Below are positions 43,277-55,072 of a DNA stretch of 64,000 bases, piece by piece. The notes beneath the pieces are model-generated. The model did no database searches and had not been told where the DNA came from. It was given only the letters and a program-made list of their open reading frames with translations. A program made the position numbers and the translations under genes. The DNA is taken from positions 79,315,928 through 79,379,927 of the forward strand of contig NC_089583.1 of NCBI RefSeq assembly GCF_019320115.1. The letters run 5' to 3'. The stretch is from Miscanthus floridulus (taxonomy: Eukaryota; Streptophyta; Magnoliopsida; Poales; Poaceae). How positions within the stretch are numbered: position 1 is the first letter of the stretch; each line of letters opens with the position of its first letter.

Positions 43277-44532
43277 ATGGGTAAGGGCAAGAACTCGAGC
43301 GCCACCACCAAGAAAGTCACCGAGAAGAGGGCGTTTGAGGTGCCAAAAATGGCTGCCGCTACTCAGATCTGGCCAGCGCTGGTCACAAAGTAGAAGCATG
43401 TCTTGAAGCTCCATGAATAGGGCCATCTGCCGGAGCAGAAACTTGGGGAATGAAAGGTGCCTGGAGAGCACCGTATTCCCAATCTTGAGCCAGGTGAGAT
43501 TGTTCTCTTTGTGCCGTTCATCTAGCATGGGTTAGGGGTGCCTGCTTATCCCTTTTTGCATAGGTTTTTGCATTACTATGGCATAACCCTAAATCATTTG
43601 AATCCTAACTCCATCCTGCATCTTTCTATTTTTGTTCATCTTTGTGAAACTTTCCTTGGCATCCCCCTGTCTATATATCACTCTTTTCCGCTACTTTTTC
43701 AAACTGAAACCACACTCGAACACCACAAATCCAAGTGTTTGGGGGGGGGTGCTGGTATTCATTTCCGCATAGGGAGGAAGAACGAGTATGTCCACTATAC
43801 CCTGGTGGATTCTATAAAGAACTAGTTTTATGCGGGGAACATGTGGCCCCCTAGAGGTGCATAGAAACACCGCACCAGTACCCAACAACCACTGGGATAA
43901 AGAGATGCTGAGTGCGACATAACTTGAAGGTATTCATCCTTTCCTTAAGCAAATCTGAGCCATAAAGGACCAAGGCCTTAGTGGAATCAGAGTGGTTGCC
44001 AGCTTCACTAGGCGCCAAGTACAACCTCTATAGGAGAGGATACACTATGGGTTCGAGTACACTAGGCCAGAGGACCCTGCCTGAGTAACCACTGATGAAC
44101 TGATGGAGGATAAAGTTCTAGAGAGAATTTAGAATGTGCTTGCATCGGTACAGGTGATACCATACCAGTACCAAGAGTGTGATCATCAGAATCCACCAGC
44201 CGTTGTAAGTATATTGACATTGTGATCTGTAAATATCTTAATACTGTGAAAAATTTGACTCATGTGTGTTGATGTAGGAGTTGGGGCAAAATTTCAATGA
44301 TTTGTCTACCTGTCCTCCGCATCTCGACTCTAGAGGAGTTGGCAGAAGCAGAGTGGAGTCTAGCAGAGTAGACGGAGGGAGCGCCGCCTCCGCCATCCCT
44401 ATAGACCAGGAAGCCAGGGTTGAATATGAAGGGAGCCCATACATCCTCATAGTCCTGGCAAACCCAAGTGCCAGGCAAGGAGCCGCTGGTGGAAAACGAT
44501 CGTTGGAGGCCGATGTTGCTGCCAGGAGCGGG
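43277..44532 (+). pseudogene. Antisense gene of element C, 5' part: Transposase_28-like domain
   Basis: From ATG 43277 the frame MGKGKNSSATTKKVTEKRAF runs through several stops (43391, 43418, 43457 and others). The segment GVPAYPFLHRFLHYYGITLN, SILHLSIFVHLCE, GAGIHFRIGRKNEYVHY and LVDSIKN resembles the 'putative gypsy type transposon' family (PF04195, Transposase_28). A run of nine G at 43741-43749 lies in it. Later exons are likely, as in element A, but boundaries were not resolved. It is cut at 44532 by a copia solo LTR and continues after 47236. Its direction is opposite to pol. Confidence 0.68.
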
Positions 44533-47231
44533 TGAAAGTTCTGGTTTGGTTTTAGTGAATTGATGAAACCCTAAGTGCTAACCTAATTTATAAAAGTGAT
44601 CATGAGATAGGTAGCGCTATTCCAAGTGGTGGAGCAATGATGAAGATCATGATGATGGTGTGACCATGGTGATGATCAAGTGCTTGGACTTGGAAAAGAA
44701 GAAAGAGAAAAACAAAAAGCTCAAGGCAAAGGTGAAATTTGATAGGAGCTTTTTGGTTTGGTGATCAAGACACTTAGTGAGTGTGATCACATTTAGGATC
44801 TATAGCCGTACTATTAAGAGGGGTGAAACTCGTATCAAAATGCGGTTATCAAAGTGCCACTAGATGTTCTAACTCATTGCATATGCATTTAGATCTAGTG
44901 GAGTGCTAACACCCTTGAAAATGTTTGTGAAAAATATGCTAACACACATGCACAAGGTGATACACTTGGTGGTTGGCATATTTGAGCAAGGGTGCAGAAG
45001 TTAGTGAAGTAAAGGAGGTGATTGTCACTAATTTTCAGTGACCGGACGCTGCTCTCACAGTGATCGGACGCTCAGGCGGGTGAATCCGATTAGTAGAGGC
45101 CAAGGCAGTGTAACCTAGGGTATTGCACCAGACATAGTTAAGGGTCCGGTCGAGATGCACCAGATGTGTTCGGTCACTCTAGAACCTCTCTGGAAGTGAT
45201 CGGACTCCAGGCGTAGATGCGTCCGGTCATCTCAGCAGAGCGTACGGTCACAAGGTGAAGGCTTGGGCGCGTGTGGGCTGAAGTGAGCACTGGTGCATCC
45301 GGTCTTGGACTGTGGTGCGTCCGGTCGTTCTTTAACACATGCGAGGAAGCGAGTTGACTGTTGAGATCTTATGCGCGAGGTTGAACATACGAGACACATG
45401 GACGGCGATCGGTGACCGGATGTTGGGGCTAGTGCGTCCGATTGATCAAACTGATGCGTTCGATCACCTCGAGTTGGGCTGCAGTGAGAGCTCAACGGCT
45501 CTATTTTGTGGGGGCTTCTATTTAAGCCCCATGGCTGGCTCAAGCTCACTCTCTTGTCCATTTGCATTGACTTAGCAACCTTGTGAGCTTAGCCAAAGCC
45601 CTCCCACTCATCTCCATCATAGATTGATCATCTTTGTGAGTTTGAGAGTGAATCCAAGTGCATTGCTTGAGTGATTGCATCTAGAGGCACATGGTATTCA
45701 TGTTTTGCTGTAGATTTCACTTGTTACTCTTGGTGGTTGCCACCACCTAGACGGTCTGGTGCAACGAGGATCGTCGAGCGGAGGAAGGTGCATGTCTCCG
45801 ACTCTGATCGTGGTGATTGTGAGGGGTACTCTAGTGGATTGCTCATGGCTTGTGTGATCCTCATCTTATGTTGGTTGTGCGGCACCCTATTGAGGGTTTT
45901 GCGTGTGATGCTAATTAGCCGTGAACCTCCAAGTGTGTATATTGCCACAATAGGGAGTAGCTTGCCGGCAAGCAAGTGAACCTCGGCGAAAAATCATCGT
46001 GTCACCTCTTGTCACCGGGACTCTATTGTAATTGATTGGCTTCATCTTGTGATTGGCACACCTCTCTACATGGCGGTATACACATCTGATGAGGACATCA
46101 CTACTTCGTCGCATACAAGCCAAGGAGAGGAGAAGGTCTAGCATGGGCGTCCAATTCATCTTTTTCATGGTGGAAGCCCAGTCTAACTAACGTTGGAGCC
46201 CATCTCGGGTTCTAGGACTAGTCTGCCTTAAACTGGTCACCCAGGACATATCCAGACTCCGTTTTCGACGATCCACATATGGTTGGAAAGCTAATTTGAT
46301 AAGGAAGCCAATACAAGTGGTCTCATATCAAAAGACCTTTGGAATCAATAGGAATTGTCGAAACAAGTTAGAGTCCAGAATCTGCTAGGGTGCTGCAACA
46401 CCATCTTTTGGTCCGTTGGACCGTGTATCATGTTTGGGCCCATTAGGGAGCGCGTCTAGGGGGGATGACGCCCAAGACTCTATAAAGAGCAGCCGTTGCT
46501 CTCCTTAGGATTTGGGTTTTGTTTAGTTCTTGATTTCCTCGTGAAACAGACATCATTTTGCTACAACTATGCCGCCAAGGCTGCTTGCTGTGAACCAGGG
46601 CCCCAGTTCTTGATCTTGTTCACCTGTGGCGATTAGTCCTTTCGAATAAAGTCTTGAACTCCTCGTTATCATAAGCCTCATATTTATTTGTAATTTCAGA
46701 TTGCATTCATCTCGTTCTTGCTTGTGTTCTCAATTCGCTTGCAGAAAAGCCTTCTTAGCGAGGTCAATCGCGTTTGCGTGGTTGATAACCAATGGAGCAG
46801 TGGTGTAATGGTTGCGGGGGTCTGAATCAGTCTTGGTTCGAAGCCTAAATCATGAACGTTGATTCTCCACCAATCGATGCTATCATACCTTTCGAAAGAT
46901 CGGGCCTAGTCTACATCAATATCTCAACCACTTGTGCATTTACATTCATAGTATAGCTAAGCTCTTTAGTGTAATTAGTTTTGAGAGCTAGCTTGTGTCG
47001 TATCTAGTGGTTAGTGAGTCTCTTTAGTTAGTCATTGAGAACTCACTAACTTAGTGTAGTGACATACCCTTTGTGTGTAGATCATAGAGACTAGAATTGT
47101 GGTAGGTGGCTTGCATTTTAGTAGGCTAGCGCAACATTTGCTTCGCCTTATAATTGTCTAACCATTTTGTTTAGTGTTGTTGTATAAATTTTTATAGGCT
47201 ATTCACCCCCTCTATCCATTAGAACCTTATA
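44533..47231 (+). mobile_element. SIRE-type copia solo LTR with TSD GCGGG
   Basis: 2699 bp. Starts TGAAAGTTCTGG and ends AACCTTATA (CA changed to TA). GCGGG at 44528-44532 recurs at 47232-47236. It contains the CCGGACG motif array (45039-45460) and the CTATTCACCCCCTC stretch before its end. The extra length against its relatives is explained by a foreign block at about 46190-46920. Confidence 0.87.
46190..46920. mobile_element. Possible gypsy LTR fragment nested in the copia solo LTR
   Basis: The block starting TTGGAGCCCATCTCGGG and ending ACATCA differs from other copies of the copia LTR and has the composition of a gypsy LTR. A clean target duplication was not found, so boundaries are approximate. 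Confidence 0.4.
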
Positions 47232-47236
47232 GCGGG

Positions 47237-49233
47237 GTAGTGCCAAAGAGGCCTCGTCGAGCTTGTACACTGAGACCAAGGAGACCAGGTAAAAGATATA
47301 TGAACTATCTCCATGTAGTCTGAATTTTACCTTGTGTTAAATCCAATTCTTGAACAACTACTGCACATGACACTGTGGAGGAACAACCAAAAGAGGAGTA
47401 GGAAGACACCACGTTTTCTGTTAGATAGTAAGTATTCTTTCTGAATAAAATTCTGTTACTGAATTCTAACATAGGTATACTTGGTGACATTTACTTGCTC
47501 TTGGCAGGATGCCACCACTGGACCTATTGAGCACCCGAGTGCCAACTCAGGGTGACGGGATCACACTTGGATAGGATGCTAGCACTATGAGTCATCAGGA
47601 GGACTCAGTACTATCAGCATCAGTATCAAGCCTAGAGCTGGGTGGATTATTTAGTGGTATATCACTAGAAAAGCCTGCCCTAAAGAAGAGATCCAGTGCC
47701 AGGTAAGTTTCAAAGTTTCCTCTATATGTTAATTCATTCCCAGGACATCACTTGACTGCTACTCATACCAGGGTAAAAAAGACACTGAGTACCCAAGCAC
47801 AGAGTGAAGAGCCCCGGGTTGAAGAAAACCCATGTACTGATGGTGACCTAGTGCAAAAGGCTAGGTAAGCAGGCCTGTGTCTCCACCCAAGTCCACTGAA
47901 ACACCATGGGCGCAGGGTTCGATGTCCGTTGATAGTGAAGCGGAGCAACCAGCATAGCCTAGTACTACAGAGGGTGTGGAGGCGCCATAGCCACAGGAAG
48001 CGGTGCCCGTTTATGATGAAGCGCACCAGCCACCAGGGCTGGAGCCTATGGAGGCTACTACTGAGAGCGCGAGGGTTGACCCAAGCATCACTGCACTGAG
48101 TGCTCCTGCCCCAGATATGCCGATGACAAGTGCCCAACAAATAGGGGAGGATGACATTGTCCTAGTTACAGGACCAGGTACCTAGCTCCAGACATATAGT
48201 CTGGAGTTCACCAGGTTGATGATGTCATGGTCCAGGCTACTGAACTAGGCTTCTATCTTCGATGGCTAGCTAAGGGTAAGTCTTGTACTTTGTTGCTTCT
48301 TATGTGTTGATATTTTCTAGGTTCTCTTCTCTAGAATAGTCATATACCTAGGACACGGAGCTAAAGGTCTCTGTCAAGGTTTAGGAAGCCTAGGCAAAGC
48401 TCACCAGGTTGAAGGAGGAGCAGGCCAAGAAGGAGGCCGAGTGGATGTTTATGCAAAAATAGCATGAAGAGACTCTCTGCATCCTTTGGGCTCAAATTGG
48501 TGAGGCTGAGCGCCAAAAGGCAGCCACTGAAACTAGAAAGAATGACACCTTTGATTCTTTGTTGAAGATGACAGAGAAGGCCGAGCTCTTTGATACCAAG
48601 CTAAAAGGGAATAGAACTGTATGACTTCTCTATAGTTCCTGACATGCAGTAGTTGGCGATCAATATAATGATCGTGTATGGTCCTCTTTTGTAGAAGAGC
48701 AGATCAGGACCCGGTGGTTGGAAGGCAAGGTGAAGGAGCTGAATGAAGCCCTAAGAACCAAGCACAATAAAACCAAAGAGGTAACTGAGCGAGCGAGTGA
48801 AGAACTCATTCGAGCTAAGCTAATAAAGTGGGGAGTTGATTGTGATCTGATGCAGGCTCTGAAGTCTGTAACTGACACGAAGGCCCAGCTGGAGAGAGCA
48901 TAGTCAGAGCAGAACACACTCTGGGAAGCTGTGAAGCCACTCGTCCTCCTATTCCATAAGCCAGAAAATGGTGAAAAAAGGTTGGTGGATATAGTGAAAG
49001 AAATCCCCAACTGCTTCGAGAGCTATGTGCGTGGAGCCACCAAGGTCTATGTCTGGAATGTACTCGGTACGCTCCGAGTGCTATACCTGGCTATGGATCT
49101 CCATTAGGTAGCCATAGACTATGATGATGAAGGCCATCTTACTGCTGTGGAAAGAGCTGAGGAGGAACTCGACAGACTCGCAACCACCATAACAGATGAA
49201 TTAGACCTTAGGATGGAGAAGCTTGACGAATAG
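47237..49233 (+). pseudogene. Antisense gene of element C, 3' part: coiled-coil tail
   Basis: From about 48360 a broken frame reads EAQAKLTRLKEEQAKKEAEW, then AERQKAATETRKND and, at 48718-48900, a Lys/Glu/Leu heptad pattern (EGKVKELNEALRTKHNKTKE) ending with a TAG at 49231-49233. In-frame stops occur near 48380, 48461 and 48901. Bases 47237-48300 hold short exon-like pieces (acidic, Pro-rich) with GT/AG candidates that were not resolved. This matches the layout of the element A gene: domain, acidic linker, coiled coil, ending next to the integrase end of pol. Confidence 0.6.
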
Positions 49234-50232
49234 GCTGTGTTAAGTTTGAAAAAACTTGTTATGCATATGTGTCGGGTAGGCGTGTTGTAAGATACAATGT
49301 TCTTTTGCTTGTGTAGGTTGTTAGTTTAATGACAAAACTTAGCTTGTGTGTTGCAAATGTGATGTGTCCTGTTAGGGTACTTAAATGCTTAACACGACTT
49401 TTTCCAGCTAGCTTGTCTCTGCAAAGCTAGCATCTTTTAGACTTGGTAATCTTTTGAGTAAGATTGTAGTCTGCTTAGGCTATAAGTTTGTCTTGTGGAG
49501 TCCTTTAGAAAGGCATGTAAAACTGAGTAGCCAAGTAAAAAGTGATCAATGTAGTCGCTATGATTAGAATCATGTTAGACCCTTCCGTCGACGTTAAGTG
49601 CTCAAAGTCACTTGTTCAAGGAACCCTTATAACGATTGTCTTCTGTTAGGATCATGTCCCATAGCCAACGAATCAGGTACTTGCTTATGGGAATCACCCT
49701 ACCCAGGATGACTTGCAATAGTTAAACTAAATGTCGGTAATTGGCTCTCGGCCAAGGAGATGTAAGCCATTCGAGTAAGAGGCGTATCTCGTATAATATA
49801 GCCTAGTACTTTGTATATAGAATAAGAACTATGTGTTGAGTAAATTTATCATATTGAGATATGTGTAGCCATACAATTAGTCAGATGTATATCTCATATA
49901 TGATGTAATAAAGTCTGCAACAAAGAGAGACAACTAGAATAGTTGTGTATCTTGCACAAAAGTATAAAGATAGATTCATCTAGTGAAGAACATTGACTCT
50001 ATATTATTAACAAAGAATCTTAAGTGCAGAAGCTAGAACACTAAATTTACTTAAATAGGGAAACTACTTAATAATATTAAGCATAAAATCTCCATAGCTG
50101 ATCGATGTTCCAGGAGTTAGGCACAGGATCGCCGTCCTATGTGATTAACTCGAAGGAGCCTCGCCGTGTAACTTTAGAGATGATAAAGGGCCCTTCCTAG
50201 GGGCTAAGTAGCTTGTGTCGTCCCAAGGTATT
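49234..50232. other. Spacer between the antisense gene and integrase of element C
   Basis: AT-rich, no supported gene. It separates two convergent coding regions; in element A this spacer is gone. Confidence 0.5.
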
Positions 50233-51330
50233 CTAGATACGCTTGAGGACTAAATCTCTAACTTGAAAAGTATAGGGGCGCACGTTCTTATTGTAGTGAC
50301 GTCGTAGGCCTTGTGGTTGCCTGGCAGACTGGAAGAGTGCGTTAAGTTTGATTTCTTCGGCACTGTCAAATTCTAGCCGTTGAGTTTCATCTACTTCGCC
50401 TTCATTGTACTGTTCAACCCTCAGAGAGTTCCATATCAAATCTGCTGGCAAAATGGCTTCTGAGCCATAAACTAGAAAAAAGGGAGAGTACCCCGTCGCT
50501 CTGCTTTGTTGAGTGCGCAGTCCCCAAACTACCTTGGATAACTTGAAGATCCACTTGCCGCCGTAGTCTTTAAGCTCATCGAATAGCCTGAGCTTTAGTC
50601 CGACTAGAAGTAGCCCATTAGCCAGCTCTACTTGGTCGTTCACTTGAGGATGAGCTACAATAGCATAGTCGATGCTGATGCTGCAATCATGAGCCCAATT
50701 TCTAAACTCAATAGCTTTAAAAGGTGAGCCAAGATCTATAATGATCCAATTGGGCATACCAAACCGGTGCATAATGTCTTGCATGAACTCGTCTGCATTT
50801 GTAGCGTTGAATTTGACGAGTGGCTTATACTCTACCCACTTAGTGAATTTGTCAATAGCCACGTAGATATACTCAAAACCACCTAGTGCTCGTTTGAGAG
50901 GTCCAACCATGTTAAGCCCCTAGCATGAAAAAGGCCATGATGGAGGGATGTAGATAAGGTTGTGAGCTAGGACAAGAGCTTGCTTGGTGAAGAACTGACA
51001 ACCCTTGCAGTGTCGCACTAACTCTTCTACGTCTTTCAGTGTTGTAGGCCAATAGTACCTAGATCTGAAAGCCTTGCCGACTAAGGTCCTAGAGGCTGCG
51101 TGGTTGCCACAACACCTGGAGTGAATTTCCTCCAAGATTTTCTGCCCTTCTTTAGGTGTAATGCATTTGCGGAGAACACCATATGATGCACCCCATCGGT
51201 AGAGCCTATCACCGACTAAAATGTAATTCTTGCTTCTGCATGTGATCTGCTCTGCCTCTACCTTGTCATCGGGCAACTTATGGTCTTGGATGTAATCAAT
51301 AAATACTTGCGTCCATGTTGGGTTGACCAC
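50233..51330 (-). pseudogene. Integrase of element C
   Basis: Two long minus-strand frames. The first (51330-50920) has the zinc-binding region (HSRCCGNHAASRTLVGKAFR, YYWPTTLKDVEELVRHCKGCQ). The second (50910-50233) has the core: AIDKFTKWVEY, IIDLGSPF and HPQVNDQVELANG. In the usual DNGSxF motif the middle residues are altered here (DLGSPF). The region after it (VWGLRTQQSRATGYSPFFLVYGSEAILP) is the typical gypsy integrase C-terminal half, present here but absent from element A. Confidence 0.85.
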
Positions 51331-51349
51331 TAATACCTAGACATCAAGA

Positions 51350-51881
51350 GTCAGAGTACTAGTGGATGTGGAGGTTTCTTGTTTGATTGAAGGGACTTTG
51401 AGTTCCTGAATAAACACATCAGGGGTTCCTAGGCTCTATCTAATCCCAATTTGGCCAAAACATCAGCCACAACGTTGAGATCTCACATAACATGGAGGAT
51501 TTCTAGACCTTGGAAGTGTTTCTCAAGTTTGTGGACTTCTACGCAGTAAGCGTCCATGGTCTCCTTGGTGTAGTCCCAATCCTTGTTGACCTAGTTGATG
51601 ACCATCGAGGAGTCACCATAGACGAGCAAACGCTTGATGTCGAGTGAGACTGCTACCCAGAGGCCATGAAGGAGGGCCTCATACTTGGCTTCATTGTTGG
51701 TAGTAGGCCAAAGTATTTGTAGGACATATTTAAGCTGATTTCCACCTAGAGATATGAAGAGAACTCCAACACCTACGCCTCCAAGCTTGAGGGAACCATC
51801 GAAATACATCTTCCAATGGTCGAGGATAACTGTCTGAGTAGGTTGCTGGGCTTCAGTCCATCCGGCTATGAAACCAGTCAA
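51350..51881 (-). pseudogene. RNase H of element C
   Basis: WKMYFDGSLKLGGVGVGVL gives the first catalytic Asp; NNEAKYEALLHGL gives the Glu; YGDSSMVIN gives the second Asp. It belongs to the HGLW-type RNase H used by Tat-like gypsy elements. It ends in stops near 51590. Confidence 0.82.
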
Positions 51882-51899
51882 GACTTGGGATTTGATAGC

Positions 51900-52925
51900 C
51901 TTGCAGGAGATGGACTCGATGTTCGGAGCTCCAAGTTCAATTGACCACTTGGATATGCGTCTAGTTGCATCCTAATTACATAGGACATCACCAAGTGGGA
52001 AGTCGGATATCACTGTTACCTTGTGTTCGTTAAAGTAGTGTCACAGTTTGTGTGAAGTGATCAAGAGGGCATAGAGGAGCTTTTGCACATGTGGGTACTT
52101 GGCCTTGGATTCTGATAGCACCTCGCTAGTATAATAGATAGGTCATTGTACCTTATATACATGCCCTTCTTTAGTCTGCTCCACGACCATTGTTGTGCTA
52201 ACTACCATAGTTGTAGCTACAATGTAGAGTAGGAGTGGTTCGTGCTTCTTAGGTGGAGTAAGTATTGGAGAGGTGGACAGGTATTCTTTGAGCTTCTAGA
52301 AGGCTTCATCAACTTCAGTTGTCCACTCGAAGTTGCCTGACTTTTTCAACAACTTGAAGAAGGGCAAACCTTTTTCCCCGAGTCACGAGATGAAATGATT
52401 GAGGGCAATATGCACCCTATCAGTTTTTGAACATCTTTAATGTAGTGAGGTCGAGTCATCTGAGTGATTGCTTGAATCTATTTCATACTAGCTTCGATAC
52501 CCTGATGGCTCATGAGGAAACCCAATAGTTGTCTAGAAGGAACTCCAAACACACACTTTGTTGGGTTAAGCTTCCACTTGTACTCACGAAGACTGTCAAA
52601 GGTTTGCTTCAAGTCTGCGATCGGAGTAGAAGGGTCCTTGGTTTTGATGATGACATCATCTACGTAGGTGTCTACATTATGACCGATCTATTCACTTAGG
52701 CATGCTTGGATAGCCCGCTAATAGGTTGCACTGATGTTTTTTAAATTGAAGGACATGGTCATGTAACAGTAGGCACCAAACGGAGTGATGAAGGATGTCT
52801 TGCTCTAATCTTCTTTATGGAGGGCAATTTGCTGGTAACCCAAGTACCAATCAAGGAAGGATAAAAGAGTTGACTCAGCCATAGAGTCTACAATTTGATC
52901 AATGCAAGCTAAGCTAAAGGGATCC
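51900..52925 (-). pseudogene. Reverse transcriptase fragment of element C
   Basis: On the minus strand a broken frame reads FLDWYLGYQQIALHKED, SKTSFITPFGAYCY, YVDDVIIKT near 52660 and KCVFGVPSRQLLGFLMSHQG. It starts abruptly at 52925, where a copia LTR is inserted, so fingers and N-terminus are missing. Several stops and frameshifts. Confidence 0.8.
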
Positions 52926-55072
52926 TGAAGGATCGAGATGGTGACTAGAGGGGGGGCATTGAATAGTCATTATTAAAACTTAATCACGTCAGCTAACCAA
53001 AATAAGTGCGGAATTAAAACTATCGGTCTAGCCAAGACTACACTCCTCTATCTATGTTCTCTAGCACCTTGCAAAGATCCTAATTAAGCAACAAAGGTGT
53101 CGGGCTAACTAGAGCTCACCTAACCAATTCTAGTAGCAAGGTCACACAAACCTATGCCACTAGTATTTCAAGCAATGAGGGAGCTCCTACACATGCTAGT
53201 AAGCAAAAGCACAAATCCAACTAAGCTCACTAGCAATGCTCAATAACAAGGCAACCAATGCCAAATTAGAGAGCGCAAATACTTAGCTACACAAACTAAG
53301 CAAAGTGACTAACAAGGTTACACAAATCAAATTAGCCACGCAAGGGAGCTACTTCTATGCTACACAAGCAAGAAGGTAAGTAGTGAGCTACACAAGCTAA
53401 CTAATTACAAGAGCAACTACACAAGCACAATGTATATAAAAGTAATCAAAAGCTTGTGTAAGGAGATTGTAAACCAACGGGAAGAACAAGGTTTACATGG
53501 TGATTTTCTCTTGAGGTTCACGTGCTTGCCAACACGCTACGTCCCCGTTGTGTCGAGCGCTCGCTTGGTGGTTCGGCGGCTAATTGGCATCACCCACCAA
53601 GCCCGCACGTCGGGCACCACAAGAACCTACCCCAAAAGTGAGGGTAGCTCAATGACACACTCAACTAGAGTTGCTCTTCGTGGCTCCCGTGGGGCGAGCA
53701 CAATGCCCCTCACAAAGCTCTTCTCCGGAGCACCGCACAAGCTTCTTGCGGGCTTCGATGGAGACCACCACCAAGCCGTCTAGGAGGTGGCAACTTCCAA
53801 GAGTAACAAGCACCACCGGCTTGCAACTTGATCACCTAGTGCCACTCGATGCAATCTCATAATTCAACGCACTAGAATCACACTCACTCGTAATCGATTC
53901 GCACTCTTGGAAGCACAAGTGAGTTAGAGGGCATCCAAGCACTCCTACACAAGCCGCATAGGCGTGATGGTGCTAAGCGACCAGCCCAAGGCCGGCCACA
54001 CACTCCTTTTATAGCCCCAAGGGCTAAAATAGCCGTTACCCCTTCACTGGGCAAAGTGCGGACTGACCGGACGCGCAGGTCATAACGACCGGACGCTGAA
54101 ACCTAGCGTCCAGTCACTTACAGAGAGGTTCCAACGACGTTTTTCAGCGACCGGACGCGTCCGGTCATCACTGACCGGACTCTCCCAGCATCCGGTCACT
54201 TATGGACATGCTAAAAATACTGACCGGACGCTGTGACCGGACTCACAGGTGCTGACCGGATGCTGGACCCCAGTGTCCGGTCATTTTTCATGCCAGCGTC
54301 CGGTCATAGACCTTTCAGCGCTAAAATAGCTATAACTCTTAGCTCCGAACTCTGATTTTGATGATCTTGGACATTTTGGAAAGCTTACTCAGAGGGCTAC
54401 ACATCCCACATGCATACTTGATCCAAATCATAATGGATCAAAACAGTATTCCAATCCAAGGACCATCCTATAGTTCAGAGTACACCGAAAAACTTTTTTC
54501 TCTTCTCTAAGTTGATTCATGACAACTCTAACTTCTTCTCCTTTGCAAATGTGCCAACACCACCAAGTGTGCACCACCATGTGTATGTGTGTTAGCTTTT
54601 CACAAATATTTTCCAAAGGATTAGCCACTCAACTTGCCACACCACTCGATCCTAGCGATGATGCAAAGTTAGATCACTCGAGTGGCACTAGATGACCGAT
54701 ATGGAAATAAGTTTGCCCCTCTTGATAGTACGGCCATCTATCCTAAACCCGGTCATCAACTCCTCTACACACCTATGACCGGTAAAATGAAATGCCCTAG
54801 GTTATACCTTTGCCTTGCTCACCGGTCCATCAAACCAAGTCTTGTCTTGATCTTCTCCACCTTAATCACGTGACTCAATGTCATGTCTCATGTGCAATAA
54901 GCTCCATCATCACATGTGTGAGCTTTGCAACATCTCCAAACCATTTTCACCTTCACGGCATATGTTGCTCACACACATGTACTTGTGGACTAATCACCTG
55001 TGTATCTCACATAAACAAAATTAGTCCACCTAGGGTTGTCACTCAATTACCAAAACCACACAAGGACCTTTT
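52926..55072 (-). mobile_element. SIRE-type copia 3' LTR, inserted in element C
   Basis: 2147 bp, strongly similar to the solo LTR at 12792-15132 along its length. On the minus strand it starts TAAAAGGTCC (TG changed to TA) directly after an AAAAAAGGGAGAT polypurine tract (plus 55073-55086) and ends GATCCTTCA at 52926. Left flank GATCC is the candidate target copy. CCGGACG motifs lie at 54059-54310. Confidence 0.87.

Larger units (their letters stand above)
41037..52925 (-). mobile_element. Ty3/gypsy element C (Tat-like), minus strand, interrupted and 5'-truncated
   Basis: Read right to left: RT (52925-51900), RNase H (51881-51591), integrase (51330-50233), then a gene on the opposite (plus) strand (43277-49233), then LTR sequence ending TGTCGG at 41037. 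The 5' part (gag, protease, 5' LTR) is missing because a copia element is inserted in RT at 52926 and the window ends first. A copia solo LTR splits the antisense gene. Every coding part carries stops, so it is older than element A. Confidence 0.8.

Noticed and set aside
46801..46845. tRNA/SINE-like pol III boxes: TGGTGTAATGG (A-box fit) and GGTTCGAAGCC (B-box fit)
   Set aside because: The gap between boxes is only 23 bp, no cloverleaf or acceptor stem could be formed, and it sits in LTR-like sequence. Not called a tRNA or SINE.
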